A stretch of 6,882 bases of DNA from CAYHZL01 sp964361075 (GTDB taxonomy: Bacteria; Bacteroidota; Ignavibacteria; UBA10030; UBA8401), in assembly GCA_964361075.1 (NCBI GenBank), contig CAYHZL010000183.1:1-6882 (forward strand), in the 5' to 3' direction. The notes under the pieces were generated by a model. That model saw only the letters and a list, made by a program, of their open reading frames with translations. It had not been told where the DNA came from and ran no database searches. Positions 1 through 6,293 of this stretch are shown here, one piece after another (within the stretch, counting starts at the first letter, position 1; every line of letters starts with the position of its first letter). A program made the position numbers and the translations under genes.

Positions 1-62
1 TTGAACTCGGCATTAGAACTCTGAGCGAAAAAGAATTTATCACCCTTCTTCAGCACAAATAA
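1..62 (+). CDS. ligA: 3' end of an upstream gene, probably NAD-dependent DNA ligase (BRCT tail)
   Basis: Reading from base 3, nineteen codons stay open to a TAA at 60-62 and give ELGIRTLSEKEFITLLQHK. This matches the usual end of bacterial NAD-dependent DNA ligase, where the C-terminal BRCT domain closes with a pattern like 'A.ELGI.ILSEEEFL.LL'. The other two forward frames stop within the first 24 bases. If correct, the enzyme seals nicks during replication and repair using NAD, and the catalytic domains lie outside the window. Only 19 residues are visible, and other BRCT proteins end in a similar way, so the name is tentative. Confidence 0.5.
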   Translation, partial: ELGIRTLSEKEFITLLQHK

Positions 63-178
63 AAAAATACAGTAACTATCAAGCTGCTGCGTTACGGGGC
101 ACACATTATATCCACTCTTCGCGTTGCTCGTTCATTCGATACAATCTTGCTTTTCATTCAAACCTTTTGCAACTTCGT

Positions 179-184
179 AAGGAG
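179..184 (+). promoter_or_regulatory. Ribosome binding site that fixes the start of the 195-734 gene
   Basis: AAGGAG lies 10 bases before the ATG at 195. The frame is open upstream to a TTG at 147, but that TTG has no purine-rich site in front of it, and the extra 16 residues are not needed by the fold. The ATG at 195 is therefore the preferred start. Confidence 0.75.
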
Positions 185-194
185 AAAGACTATT

Positions 195-734
195 ATGTTT
201 GAAGAAACGCGTAAAAATATCGGGTCAATACTGGCGCGGCTCTACTTTCGCCAGAACAGCTACCAGCAAAAAGATTTTTCGAAATTGTACACTAATGCCA
301 ACTCGGCATTGGTAATTGTGCCCGAGGACAGTCAACTCAGTTCGTTAGTGTTCCCTTTTCTGAACTCGTTACAGCAAAAATTTCGAGGAAATAAACTGAC
401 GTTGGTTACCAGTGCTCCGTTTAAGATTTCGCCTGGTCCACTTTCACAATCAAAAATAATTACCATTTCGCAGGAACAACTCGGATTTTTCTTTTTGCCA
501 AAATCCGGCTTGGTTGATCGGCTGCTGCGCGAAAAGTTTGATCTTATTGTTGATTTAAATATTTCCGTTGTGCCGTTTGCATTGTATCTGTGCCGCGGCA
601 TGAACGCACCGCTCAAAGTAGGATTTGTAAAAAAATATTCTGATGCAACGTATAATTTTCAATTTAATACAGACCCTTTGCGTATGCCAAAGATTCGGTA
701 CGAGCAATTATATAGAACTCTTACGATGTTTTAA
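195..734 (+). CDS. Half-length GT9 (heptosyltransferase)-like protein, Rossmann-type domain only
   Basis: This encodes a 179-residue soluble protein with no signal peptide or membrane helix. A basic helix (1-30) leads into a beta strand 'SALVIVPED' (37-45), a helix containing 'PFLNSLQQKF' (54-63), a strand 'KLTLVTS' (67-73), then 'EKFDLIVDLN' (113-122) and 'LCRGMNAPLKVGF' (132-144). This order matches the first half of GT9 ADP-heptose:LPS heptosyltransferases, with their '.yDlvIdl...' and '...a..rIGf' blocks. It also resembles short Bacteroidota proteins of unknown function with the same half fold. The GD motif of true GT9 enzymes after the first strand is missing (here 'PEDSQLSS'), and the whole nucleotide-sugar-binding C-terminal half is absent, so I do not infer glycosyltransferase activity. 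The STAS gene follows after 15 bp, probably in one operon. A weak -10-like TACAAT at 140-145 has no convincing -35 partner. Confidence 0.6.
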   Translation: MFEETRKNIGSILARLYFRQNSYQQKDFSKLYTNANSALVIVPEDSQLSSLVFPFLNSLQQKFRGNKLTLVTSAPFKISPGPLSQSKIITISQEQLGFFFLPKSGLVDRLLREKFDLIVDLNISVVPFALYLCRGMNAPLKVGFVKKYSDATYNFQFNTDPLRMPKIRYEQLYRTLTMF

Positions 735-749
735 TTTTATGGAGGGTAC

Positions 750-1082
750 ATGAAATTCGAAGTTACAAAAGATAATCATTCTGCAATCTTAACATTACTT
801 GAACGAAAGTTGGATGTGTCTGTTTCGCCGGATTTAAAAGGCGAGTTCATTCTGCTGTGCCGCGGACCGATTAAATCACTAATTGTAGATTTAAGCAGTG
901 TCGAATTTTGCGATAGCAGCGGACTGAGCGCTCTTCTTATAGCGGAACGGCAAATGCGCCAAAATGGCGGCGTCATAAAATTGGCAGGCTTACATAAAAA
1001 AGTGTTATCACTATTAAAAATATCGCAACTCGACAAAGTTTTTCCAATTTTCGATAGTGTAGCTAAAGCAGCAAAAAGTTAG
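750..1082 (+). CDS. STAS-domain protein, anti-sigma-factor-antagonist type (SpoIIAA/RsbV-like)
   Basis: This encodes a 110-residue single-domain protein. The core 'SLIVDLSSVEFCDSSGLSALLIAERQM' spans about 43-69 and carries the STAS signature D55-S56-S57-G58-L59. S56 is the expected phospho-acceptor by analogy with SpoIIAA and RsbV. A following strand-helix stretch 'GGVIKLAGLHKKVLSLLKISQLDKVFPIF' completes the fold. In the family, the unphosphorylated protein binds an anti-sigma factor or switch kinase and releases a sigma factor or effector, and a kinase reverses this by phosphorylating the serine. A strong GGAGG at 741-745 lies 4 bases before the ATG, inside the 15-bp gap after the preceding gene, so the two are probably cotranscribed. 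No partner kinase or phosphatase is in the window, so the target is unknown. Confidence 0.88.
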   Translation: MKFEVTKDNHSAILTLLERKLDVSVSPDLKGEFILLCRGPIKSLIVDLSSVEFCDSSGLSALLIAERQMRQNGGVIKLAGLHKKVLSLLKISQLDKVFPIFDSVAKAAKS

Positions 1083-1085
1083 CAC

Positions 1086-1143
1086 TTCACAATCTCATTT
1101 CACATATCCATCCAATACTACTGATGTGAGATTGTGAATTTTT
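1086..1143 (+). terminator. Rho-independent terminator after the STAS gene
   Basis: A perfect 12-bp stem pairs TTCACAATCTCA (1086-1097) with TGAGATTGTGAA (1127-1138) and is followed by TTTTT (1139-1143). It begins 3 bases after the stop codon. The 29-base loop is long for an intrinsic terminator. It separates the GT9-like/STAS pair from the symporter, which begins 12 bases after the T-run. Confidence 0.65.
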
Positions 1144-1155
1144 AAAAGGTATGTA

Positions 1156-2637
1156 ATGGGTTTTTCTTTCCTCGACTATACAATAGTAATCCTCTACCTT
1201 CTTGGCGTAACTATCGTTGGTATCATCATCGGAAAAAAACAACTCTCCTCTCGCGATTATTTTCTCGGTGGAAAGAAAATGTCCTGGTGGTCTGTCGGTT
1301 TTTCCATTGTAGCGAGCGAAACCAGTACGCTCACATTTATCAGCATTCCCGGCCTCGCGTATAAAAGCGACATGCACTTCCTTCAACTCACTGTCGGATA
1401 TTTTATCGGCAGACTGCTCGTCAGTGTCATTTTCATTCCGGCATATTACAAAGGAGATTTAGAAACTGCCTACGATTTTCTCGGAAAACGATTCGGAATT
1501 TCGCTGCGAAAATTTACTTCAACTGTGTTCATTGTTACGCGCGTGCTTGCTTCGGGTGTCCGTTTGTTCGCAACGGCAATTCCGGTTCACCTCATTACCG
1601 GATTCGATTACGTTACAAGTATTTTTATTATCGGGATTTTTACACTCGTGTATACATACGTTGGCGGTTTAAAAGCAGTTGTTGCTATGGATGTTGTTCA
1701 AATGTTTATTTATCTTGGCGGTGCAATTGCGTCGTTATTTCTCATCGTGCATCGTTTACCAAACGGTTGGAATGATGTTGTGCACTTTGCAACAATGAAC
1801 GGCACAAATAAATTTGAAATAGTGAATACTCATTTCGGAAATACTGTGTGGGAATTTCTCAGCATGCCATACACACTTGTTGGCGGTTTGCTGGGAGGAA
1901 CATTTTTAACAATGGCATCACACGGAACTGACCAGCTTCTCGTTCAGCGATTGCTTGGCTGCAAAACCCGATGGGATAGCCAGCGCGCGTTGATGCTTGA
2001 TGCAACATTTATCGTTCTACAATTTGCCTTCTTTCTTATATTGGGTTTAGCGTTGTTTGCGTTTTATGGCGGTGCGTCATTGCAGCAACTCGGCTTACAT
2101 TCATCGGACGAAATTTTCCCGAAATTTATTGTTGAAAATTTGCCGACAGGAATTGCCGGACTCGTCATTGCCGGTGTATTGGCTTCAGCAATGGGCACAC
2201 TCTCCTCCTCTATCAGTTCGCTTGCATCTTCAACATTTCTTGATTTATTTAAACAAACGAAAAGAGGAACAGGACTTCCTGCAAAACAAGAACTTGTCTG
2301 GTCAAAAATATTTACGCTTGTGTGGGGAATAATTTTGATCGGCGGCGCGATGCTTTTCACCGACACACGTAATCCCGTTGTTGAAATCGGTTTGAAGATT
2401 GCATCATTCACATACGGCGGATTGCTCGGTGTGTTTTTTCTTGGACTGTTATTTAAGCAGACCGTTCAGCGCGATGCGTTCATCGGCTTTGTCTGCGGAA
2501 TTCTTGCAATGATTGCTATCTTAAAATTTACGACCATTGATTTTACATGGCATACATTTATTGGATGCTGTGTAACCATTATTGCAGGCAATATTTTCCC
2601 GAAGGGATGGATTCCCACAAGATTTTTTCGAAAATAG
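1156..2637 (+). CDS. Sodium:solute symporter, SSS (SLC5) family
   Basis: This encodes a 493-residue polytopic inner-membrane protein of normal family length, with about 13 predicted membrane helices. Family marks in order are: 'SSRDYFLGGKKMSWW' (31-45), the usual post-TM1 segment; 'SIVASETSTLTF' (50-61), part of the sodium-site region; 'YVGGLKAVVAMDVVQ' (168-182), close to the SSF signature; 'GTDQLLVQRLLGCK' (257-270); and the serine-rich TM8 'ASAMGTLSSSISSLASS' (343-359), which supplies the Na2 site in the family. It should couple inward sodium flow to uptake of a small solute such as a sugar, amino acid or organic acid. Sequence reading alone does not give the substrate. The ATG at 1156 follows a weak AAAAGG (1144-1149). 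An ATG at 1151 is followed at once by TAA and is not used. The gene stands alone between a terminator and a repeat element. Confidence 0.93.
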   Translation: MGFSFLDYTIVILYLLGVTIVGIIIGKKQLSSRDYFLGGKKMSWWSVGFSIVASETSTLTFISIPGLAYKSDMHFLQLTVGYFIGRLLVSVIFIPAYYKGDLETAYDFLGKRFGISLRKFTSTVFIVTRVLASGVRLFATAIPVHLITGFDYVTSIFIIGIFTLVYTYVGGLKAVVAMDVVQMFIYLGGAIASLFLIVHRLPNGWNDVVHFATMNGTNKFEIVNTHFGNTVWEFLSMPYTLVGGLLGGTFLTMASHGTDQLLVQRLLGCKTRWDSQRALMLDATFIVLQFAFFLILGLALFAFYGGASLQQLGLHSSDEIFPKFIVENLPTGIAGLVIAGVLASAMGTLSSSISSLASSTFLDLFKQTKRGTGLPAKQELVWSKIFTLVWGIILIGGAMLFTDTRNPVVEIGLKIASFTYGGLLGVFFLGLLFKQTVQRDAFIGFVCGILAMIAILKFTTIDFTWHTFIGCCVTIIAGNIFPKGWIPTRFFRK

Positions 2638-2661
2638 GTACTATGACGTGTTAAATTTTTA

Positions 2662-2820
2662 GTAACTACTACTCAGCGTGTTTTTGTAATTTTAGTATTT
2701 CCAAAGAAAATAAAGAAATCCCCCTAACCCCCTTTGTAAGGGGGAATAAGAGCGTGGAAATTCCCCTTGAAAATGGAGAAAAGGGGGATTTTTTGAATCA
2801 ACAATAACGCTGAGCAGTTA
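2662..2820. mobile_element. MITE-like element 1 (TIR family GTAACTACTCAGCG)
   Basis: The left end GTAACTACTACTCAGCGTG (2662-2680) and the right end CGCTGAGCAGTTA (2808-2820) are inverted copies of one terminal repeat; the left copy has three extra bases (an ACT duplication). AAATTTTTA occurs immediately outside both ends (2653-2661 and 2821-2829), as expected for a target-site duplication. If the last base of the right end is a mutated C, the duplication shortens to 8 bp. The interior is a C/G-rich palindrome of a type common between bacterial genes: CCCCCTT/AAGGGGG (2728-2734/2738-2744) lies inside AAATCCCCCT/AGGGGGATTT (2716-2725/2782-2791). No coding capacity is seen. It fills most of the 220-bp gap between the symporter gene and murA. 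Confidence 0.68.
2761..2794 (+). terminator. Possible terminator of the symporter gene, inside element 1
   Basis: CCCCTT (2763-2768) can pair with AAGGGG (2781-2786), and GATTTTTT follows. This makes a plausible intrinsic terminator for readthrough from the symporter gene. A larger alternative fold pairs AAATCCCCCT (2716-2725) with AGGGGGATTT (2782-2791), so the repeat may double as the terminator. No other terminator-like structure lies between 2637 and murA. Confidence 0.45.
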
Positions 2821-2844
2821 AAATTTTTACAGAACAACATAATG

Positions 2845-2849
2845 AAGGA
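2845..2849 (+). promoter_or_regulatory. Ribosome binding site supporting the TTG start of murA
   Basis: AAGGA lies 8 bases before the TTG at 2858. No in-frame ATG or GTG near this point gives the expected MurA N-terminus, whereas the TTG gives MDKFIIRGG, the standard beginning of the family. Confidence 0.75.
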
Positions 2850-2857
2850 AACTCTCT

Positions 2858-4120
2858 TTGGATAAGTTTATCATTCGTGGCGGAAAAAAATTGAGCGGCA
2901 CCGTTACAATCAGCGGAGCGAAGAATGCAACACTTGCATTAATGCCGGCGGCATTGCTTGCCAGCGGCAAGTACGAACTTTATAATACGCCGGATTTACG
3001 TGACGTTATTACGATGTCCAAACTTTTACAAACAATGGGCGTAACAATCGAACGTAAAGGTACCACACTGCACGTCAATACATTCCGCGTTAATAAATTT
3101 GAAGCTCCGTATGAACATGTAAAAAAAATGCGCGCATCCATTTATGTGTTGGGTCCGCTGCTCGCACGGTACGGACATGCAAAAGTTTCACTTCCGGGCG
3201 GCTGCGCATGGGGACCACGCCCGGTCAATCTTCACATTGAAGGAATGAAAAAGCTCGGTGCAAAAATAGAATTGGAACGCGGATACATCATCGCAAAAGC
3301 TAAACGATTGAAAGGTGCGCGCATCACTTTTGATGTTGCCAGTGTTGGCGCAACCGGCAACATGCTCATGGCGGCAGTTCTCGCCAAAGGAACAACGCGT
3401 ATCGAAAACGCTGCGATGGAACCGGAAATTATTAATCTCTCCGAGATGTTGGTTGCAATGGGTGCAAAAATTCACGGGATTGGTTCGACAATGCTCGAGA
3501 TAGAAGGCGTTGATGAATTGCATCCATCGCACATCAATACAATTCCGGATCGTATTGAAGCGGGAACAATGTTGATTGCCGGTGCAATGTGCGGCGGCAA
3601 AGTGCGAATCGAACATTGTATGCCGGAACATCTTTCCGCAGTAACGGCGCGATTGGAAGATGCCGGCGCAAAAATTCTTATCGGCGATTCGTTCATCGAA
3701 TTGCAAGCGCCGAAATCAATTAAAGCAATTGATGTAACAACCGCGGTGTATCCCGGTTTCCCTACCGATATGCAAGCACAATGGATTTCATTGATGAGTG
3801 TTGCGAAGGGTTCATCGCGTGTTACTGATACAATCTACACTGATCGTTTTAAACACGTTCCGGAATTAGTTCGTCTCGGTGCAAATGTTGAGCTGCACAA
3901 AAACAGCGCCATCATTCGCGGCGTAAAAAAATTGATGGGCACAAAAGTAATGTCCACCGATTTACGCGCCTCTGCGGCATTAATACTTGCCGGATTGAAA
4001 GCAGAAGGCATTACAGAAGTATTGCGTGTGTATCATTTGGATAGGGGGTACGAAACAATTGAAAAAAAACTTTCTGCGCTTGGTGCAAATATTACGCGAG
4101 TGCAAGGGGAAGAATTTTAA
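2858..4120 (+). CDS. murA: UDP-N-acetylglucosamine 1-carboxyvinyltransferase MurA
   Basis: MurA transfers enolpyruvate from phosphoenolpyruvate to UDP-GlcNAc, the first committed step of peptidoglycan precursor synthesis, in the cytoplasm. The protein has 420 residues, close to the 419 of E. coli MurA, and is complete. Visible family residues include K22-N23 in 'SGAKNATLALMPA'; R92 in 'KKMRASIYVLGPLLARYG'; catalytic-loop C116 in 'LPGGCAWGPRPVNLH'; D304 in 'YPGFPTDMQAQ'; R370 in 'STDLRASAALILAGL'; and R396 in 'YHLDRGYE'. C116 is the residue alkylated by fosfomycin, so the enzyme is of the fosfomycin-sensitive Cys type rather than the Asp type. Translation starts at TTG with a good upstream ribosome binding site. 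Mobile element 1 ends 37 bases before the start codon, so the native promoter is either compressed into that gap, lies inside the element, or is further upstream. The gene is convergent with the kinase gene downstream. Confidence 0.97.
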   Translation: MDKFIIRGGKKLSGTVTISGAKNATLALMPAALLASGKYELYNTPDLRDVITMSKLLQTMGVTIERKGTTLHVNTFRVNKFEAPYEHVKKMRASIYVLGPLLARYGHAKVSLPGGCAWGPRPVNLHIEGMKKLGAKIELERGYIIAKAKRLKGARITFDVASVGATGNMLMAAVLAKGTTRIENAAMEPEIINLSEMLVAMGAKIHGIGSTMLEIEGVDELHPSHINTIPDRIEAGTMLIAGAMCGGKVRIEHCMPEHLSAVTARLEDAGAKILIGDSFIELQAPKSIKAIDVTTAVYPGFPTDMQAQWISLMSVAKGSSRVTDTIYTDRFKHVPELVRLGANVELHKNSAIIRGVKKLMGTKVMSTDLRASAALILAGLKAEGITEVLRVYHLDRGYETIEKKLSALGANITRVQGEEF

Positions 4121-4162
4121 TTTTTCACCTCACACATTATTCTTCCTTATAAAAATAAAAAT

Positions 4163-4182
4163 CTCCGCAGCAAGCTGCGGAG
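4163..4182. terminator. GC-rich hairpin, possible second terminator for the minus strand
   Basis: CTCCGCAG (4163-4170) and CTGCGGAG (4175-4182) form a perfect 8-bp stem with a CAAG loop. Read on the minus strand it is followed by ATTTTTATTTTTAT (4162-4149), a good terminator tail. Read on the plus strand, in the murA direction, the tail is only TATTTG. It is more than 160 bases past the kinase stop codon, so it would be a backup. It also resembles a common 'CCGCAGCAAGCTGCGG' intergenic repeat. Confidence 0.5.
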
Positions 4183-4186
4183 TATT

Positions 4187-4255
4187 TGTCATGCCCGAAT
4201 GTTTTTATCGGGCATCCACAGAATAGATTCCCGCCAAAAACGTGCGGGAATGACA
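4187..4255. repeat. Double-hairpin intergenic repeat of the TGTCAT-CCCG type
   Basis: This 69-bp unit begins TGTCAT and ends ATGACA. It contains two 8-bp perfect stems: ATGCCCGA/TCGGGCAT (4191-4198/4208-4215) and ATTCCCGC/GCGGGAAT (4227-4234/4244-4251), each with a 9-base loop. Repeats of this form (TGTCATTCCCG...CGGGAATGACA) are scattered between genes in many bacteria. It is flanked by two related hairpin segments, 4163-4187 and 4259-4280, which both run CCGC..AAGC..GCGG then GTATTT, so it may have landed within or beside an older repeat. It is non-coding. Confidence 0.6.
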
Positions 4256-4294
4256 TCACGCCGCAAGCGGCGGGGTATTTACCCCTAATAGAAT

Positions 4295-4330
4295 AAAAAA
4301 TTCCGATTGAATGTCTCTTCAATCGGAATT
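4295..4330 (-). terminator. Rho-independent terminator of the receiver-kinase gene
   Basis: On the minus strand, AATTCCGATTGA (4330-4319) pairs with TCAATCGGAATT (4310-4299) in a perfect 12-bp stem with an 8-base loop, and the transcript then runs into Ts (4300-4295 are all A on the plus strand). It begins 22 bases after the kinase stop codon. The plus-strand direction has no T-run, so it serves the minus-strand operon only. Confidence 0.8.
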
Positions 4331-4349
4331 GTTCATTGCTACAATGAAC
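4331..4349. repeat. Short hairpin between the kinase stop codon and its terminator
   Basis: GTTCATTG (4331-4338) and CAATGAAC (4342-4349) form a perfect 8-bp stem with a 3-base loop. It starts 3 bases past the kinase stop and abuts the terminator stem, so the transcript would end in two stacked hairpins. This may protect the 3' end; that role is an inference. Confidence 0.5.
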
Positions 4350-4351
4350 TG

Positions 4352-5461
4352 TTATGATATTTTCGGAATAGTCAATGTGAACGCCGTCCCTTTCTCTCTG
4401 CTGCTCTCGAATGTTAATTGACATTTATTTGCTTCAGCAAGTCGCTTCGCAATATACAATCCTAAACCTGCGCCTTGCTGTTCAGTCTTTTCTCTATTTA
4501 TTTGATAGAACTTTTGGAAAATTTCTGCTTGCTTATCCTGCGGAATACCAACGCCAAAATCTCTTATGCTTACCAGACATGTCTTCTCGTCTTCGGAATG
4601 AACAACTTCGATTGCTTCGTTTGGCGCACTAAACTTTATCGCATTATCCATTAAGCGTTGCAAAATACTTTTCAAATGTGGGGGATAGATTGCAAGATTT
4701 TGTGTTTTGTTGAAAGTTGGATATTTCACATGAAGGTTTTTTTTCTTGACGATGTTATTATAACCCTGAAATACATTTACATAGAATTGTTGCGGCACAA
4801 TAATACATTCACGGCTCTGCGCGTCTTTTTCAAAATCATTCGATTCAATTTTTACAACTAACAAAAAATCTTCCACCATGTTATTTAAGCGACTGCTTCC
4901 GGACTGAAGCATTTCCAAAAAATCCTTAAATTCCTCAGGTGAAAGTGAATCTTTTCCATCAGCCAATATTTCTGCTGCGCCAAGAATGGAAGTAAGCGGT
5001 GTACGCATTTCGTGCGACATAATATTGAACAGCTGCGTTTTCATCTGGTCAATTTGTGTCGTAACAGAATCCTTGATTTGCTGGTGGCGTTTTATTTTTC
5101 CTTTGATGGTTGAAAGAAGTATATCGGGATCGAACGGCTTCGTAATATAATCATCGCTGCCAAGTTCCTTCCCGGCTTTGATATGTTCGTAATCGCTATG
5201 CCCTGATAAAAAAATAAATGGAGTATTCTGAAAATTTGGAAGCGCACGTACACGGTTAAAAAATTCAAATCCGGATATATCCGGCATAGTAATATCAGAA
5301 ATGATAAGTGCCGGGGAGATAGTCTGTAGTGTTTGCAACGCAATCGTTGCGTTAATTGCTTTTTCTACTGTGTAGCCTTCTAACTCAAGAAACGAACCGA
5401 CAATTTCCAGCAAATCCGGTTCATCATCTACAATAAGTACTATTATTTTTTGGTCCGCCAT
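4352..5461 (-). CDS. Hybrid signalling protein: N-terminal receiver plus histidine kinase
   Basis: This encodes a 369-residue cytoplasmic protein with no membrane segment. The receiver domain (about 6-125) has acidic D12-D13, phospho-acceptor D56 in 'LIISDITMPDISGFEF', S86 in 'FLSGH', and K108 in 'YITKPFDP'. A short linker (126-145) leads to the dimerisation helix with H150 in 'SHEMRTPLTSILG'. The ATPase domain shows the N box with N273 ('LMDNAIKFS'), G1 'DFGVGIP' (301-307), F box 'FQKFYQ' (315-320) and G2 'GAGLGLYIAKRL' (330-341). All catalytic blocks look intact. The receiver-first order without PAS, GAF or transmembrane input suggests the kinase is controlled by phosphorylation of its own receiver from another kinase. 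The partner is not in the window. It lies 27 bp downstream of the phosphatase gene on the same strand, so cotranscription is likely. The ATG has no strong Shine-Dalgarno in its AT-rich leader. Confidence 0.95.
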   Translation of the reverse strand: MADQKIIVLIVDDEPDLLEIVGSFLELEGYTVEKAINATIALQTLQTISPALIISDITMPDISGFEFFNRVRALPNFQNTPFIFLSGHSDYEHIKAGKELGSDDYITKPFDPDILLSTIKGKIKRHQQIKDSVTTQIDQMKTQLFNIMSHEMRTPLTSILGAAEILADGKDSLSPEEFKDFLEMLQSGSSRLNNMVEDFLLVVKIESNDFEKDAQSRECIIVPQQFYVNVFQGYNNIVKKKNLHVKYPTFNKTQNLAIYPPHLKSILQRLMDNAIKFSAPNEAIEVVHSEDEKTCLVSIRDFGVGIPQDKQAEIFQKFYQINREKTEQQGAGLGLYIAKRLAEANKCQLTFESSREKGTAFTLTIPKIS

Positions 5462-5488
5462 AATATTTTCAATCGTAATATAAAAAAG

Positions 5489-6262
5489 CTACAAAGACTT
5501 GGTAAGAACCGCAAGCATGTGCTGATGAATTTTTCCGTTTGACGCTAATGTATTTGGAGTATAAATGCTGTCTGCATTTCCTCGAAAATCTGTAACAACT
5601 CCTCCTGCTTCTTTCACCAACAACACTCCGGCGGCTTTATCGTAGGGGTGAAGCGTTACCTCCCAGTAACCATCTAAACGGCCGGCAGCAATGTATGCAA
5701 GATCGAGTGCTGCAGAACCAAGCCGGCGAACGCCTTGTCCTTCCATCAGAAAATTTACAAAATGTTCAACAGCATGGTCGGGATTTGTATTCACATTGTA
5801 TGGAAAACCGGTTACGAGCAAACTCGTAATTAACGTATCGGCATGTGAGACATGAATTTTTTTCCCGTTCAGAAATGCGCCGCGTCCTTTTTCAGCAAAA
5901 AATAATTCATCTGCATTAGGATCATAAATCACACCCGCAACCATTTCACCGTTATGCTCAACACCAATGGAAACAGAAAAGACTGGAAACCCGTGCGTAA
6001 AATTAGTTGTACCGTCAAGTGGATCAATCACCCAACGAAATTCAGATGGCATATCATGGCTGCCGCTTTCTTCTGCAAGAATATCATGCGCAGGAAAATG
6101 TTGTTTAATTTTTTGAATGATGAGCGCTTCAGATTGTTTATCAATTTCGGTTACAAGGTTCGTTTCTTCTCCTTTTTTCCGTTCGATATTTTTTACTTTT
6201 CCGATATTGTATTTCAGAAATTTTCCTGCTTCAACAGCGGCTTCAATTGCAACGTGAATCAT
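5489..6262 (-). CDS. Inositol monophosphatase family protein (SuhB-like)
   Basis: This encodes a 257-residue protein of normal family length, cytoplasmic and metal dependent. Family motifs are present in order: 'NLVTEIDKQSE' (35-45); the metal ligand segment 'ILAEESG' (61-67) with E64-E65; 'WVIDPLDGTTNFTHGFP' (77-93), containing D80, D83, G84 and T85; and 'HPYDKAAGVLLVKEAGGVVTD' (205-225) with D208. The family hydrolyses phosphate esters such as inositol-1-phosphate, and some members act on other sugar phosphates, PAP or fructose bisphosphate, so the substrate is not certain. The ATG at 6262 follows an AAAGGA (6280-6275) at a slightly long 12-base spacing. It is the first gene of a probable two-gene minus-strand unit with the receiver-kinase. 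Mobile element 2 ends about 31 bp upstream of the start codon, so the promoter probably lies within or beyond that element. Confidence 0.94.
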   Translation of the reverse strand: MIHVAIEAAVEAGKFLKYNIGKVKNIERKKGEETNLVTEIDKQSEALIIQKIKQHFPAHDILAEESGSHDMPSEFRWVIDPLDGTTNFTHGFPVFSVSIGVEHNGEMVAGVIYDPNADELFFAEKGRGAFLNGKKIHVSHADTLITSLLVTGFPYNVNTNPDHAVEHFVNFLMEGQGVRRLGSAALDLAYIAAGRLDGYWEVTLHPYDKAAGVLLVKEAGGVVTDFRGNADSIYTPNTLASNGKIHQHMLAVLTKSL

Positions 6263-6293
6263 GTGTGTCTGTTTTCCTTTGTAGTATAAATTC

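Noticed and set aside
72..95. GTAACTATCAAGC...GTTAC as another copy of the mobile terminal repeat
   Set aside because: Only the outer five bases pair, and the match to GTAACTACTCAGC needs gaps. The whole unit would be 24 bp, so chance is likely.
147..194. Extension of the GT9-like gene to a TTG start at 147
   Set aside because: No ribosome binding site precedes it, while AAGGAG sits correctly in front of the ATG at 195. The extra residues do not belong to the fold.
2064..2411. 115-codon open frame opposite the symporter gene
   Set aside because: It is fully inside the symporter gene, with no ribosome binding site and no recognisable product.
3188..3706. 172-codon open frame opposite murA
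   Set aside because: It lies wholly inside the well-conserved murA coding sequence and its translation shows no recognisable domain. It is a shadow of murA's codon pattern.
6283..6288. Minus-strand TATACT as a -10 box for the phosphatase gene
   Set aside because: It would start transcription on top of the ribosome binding site at 6280-6275, and it has no -35 partner at 16-18 bases.
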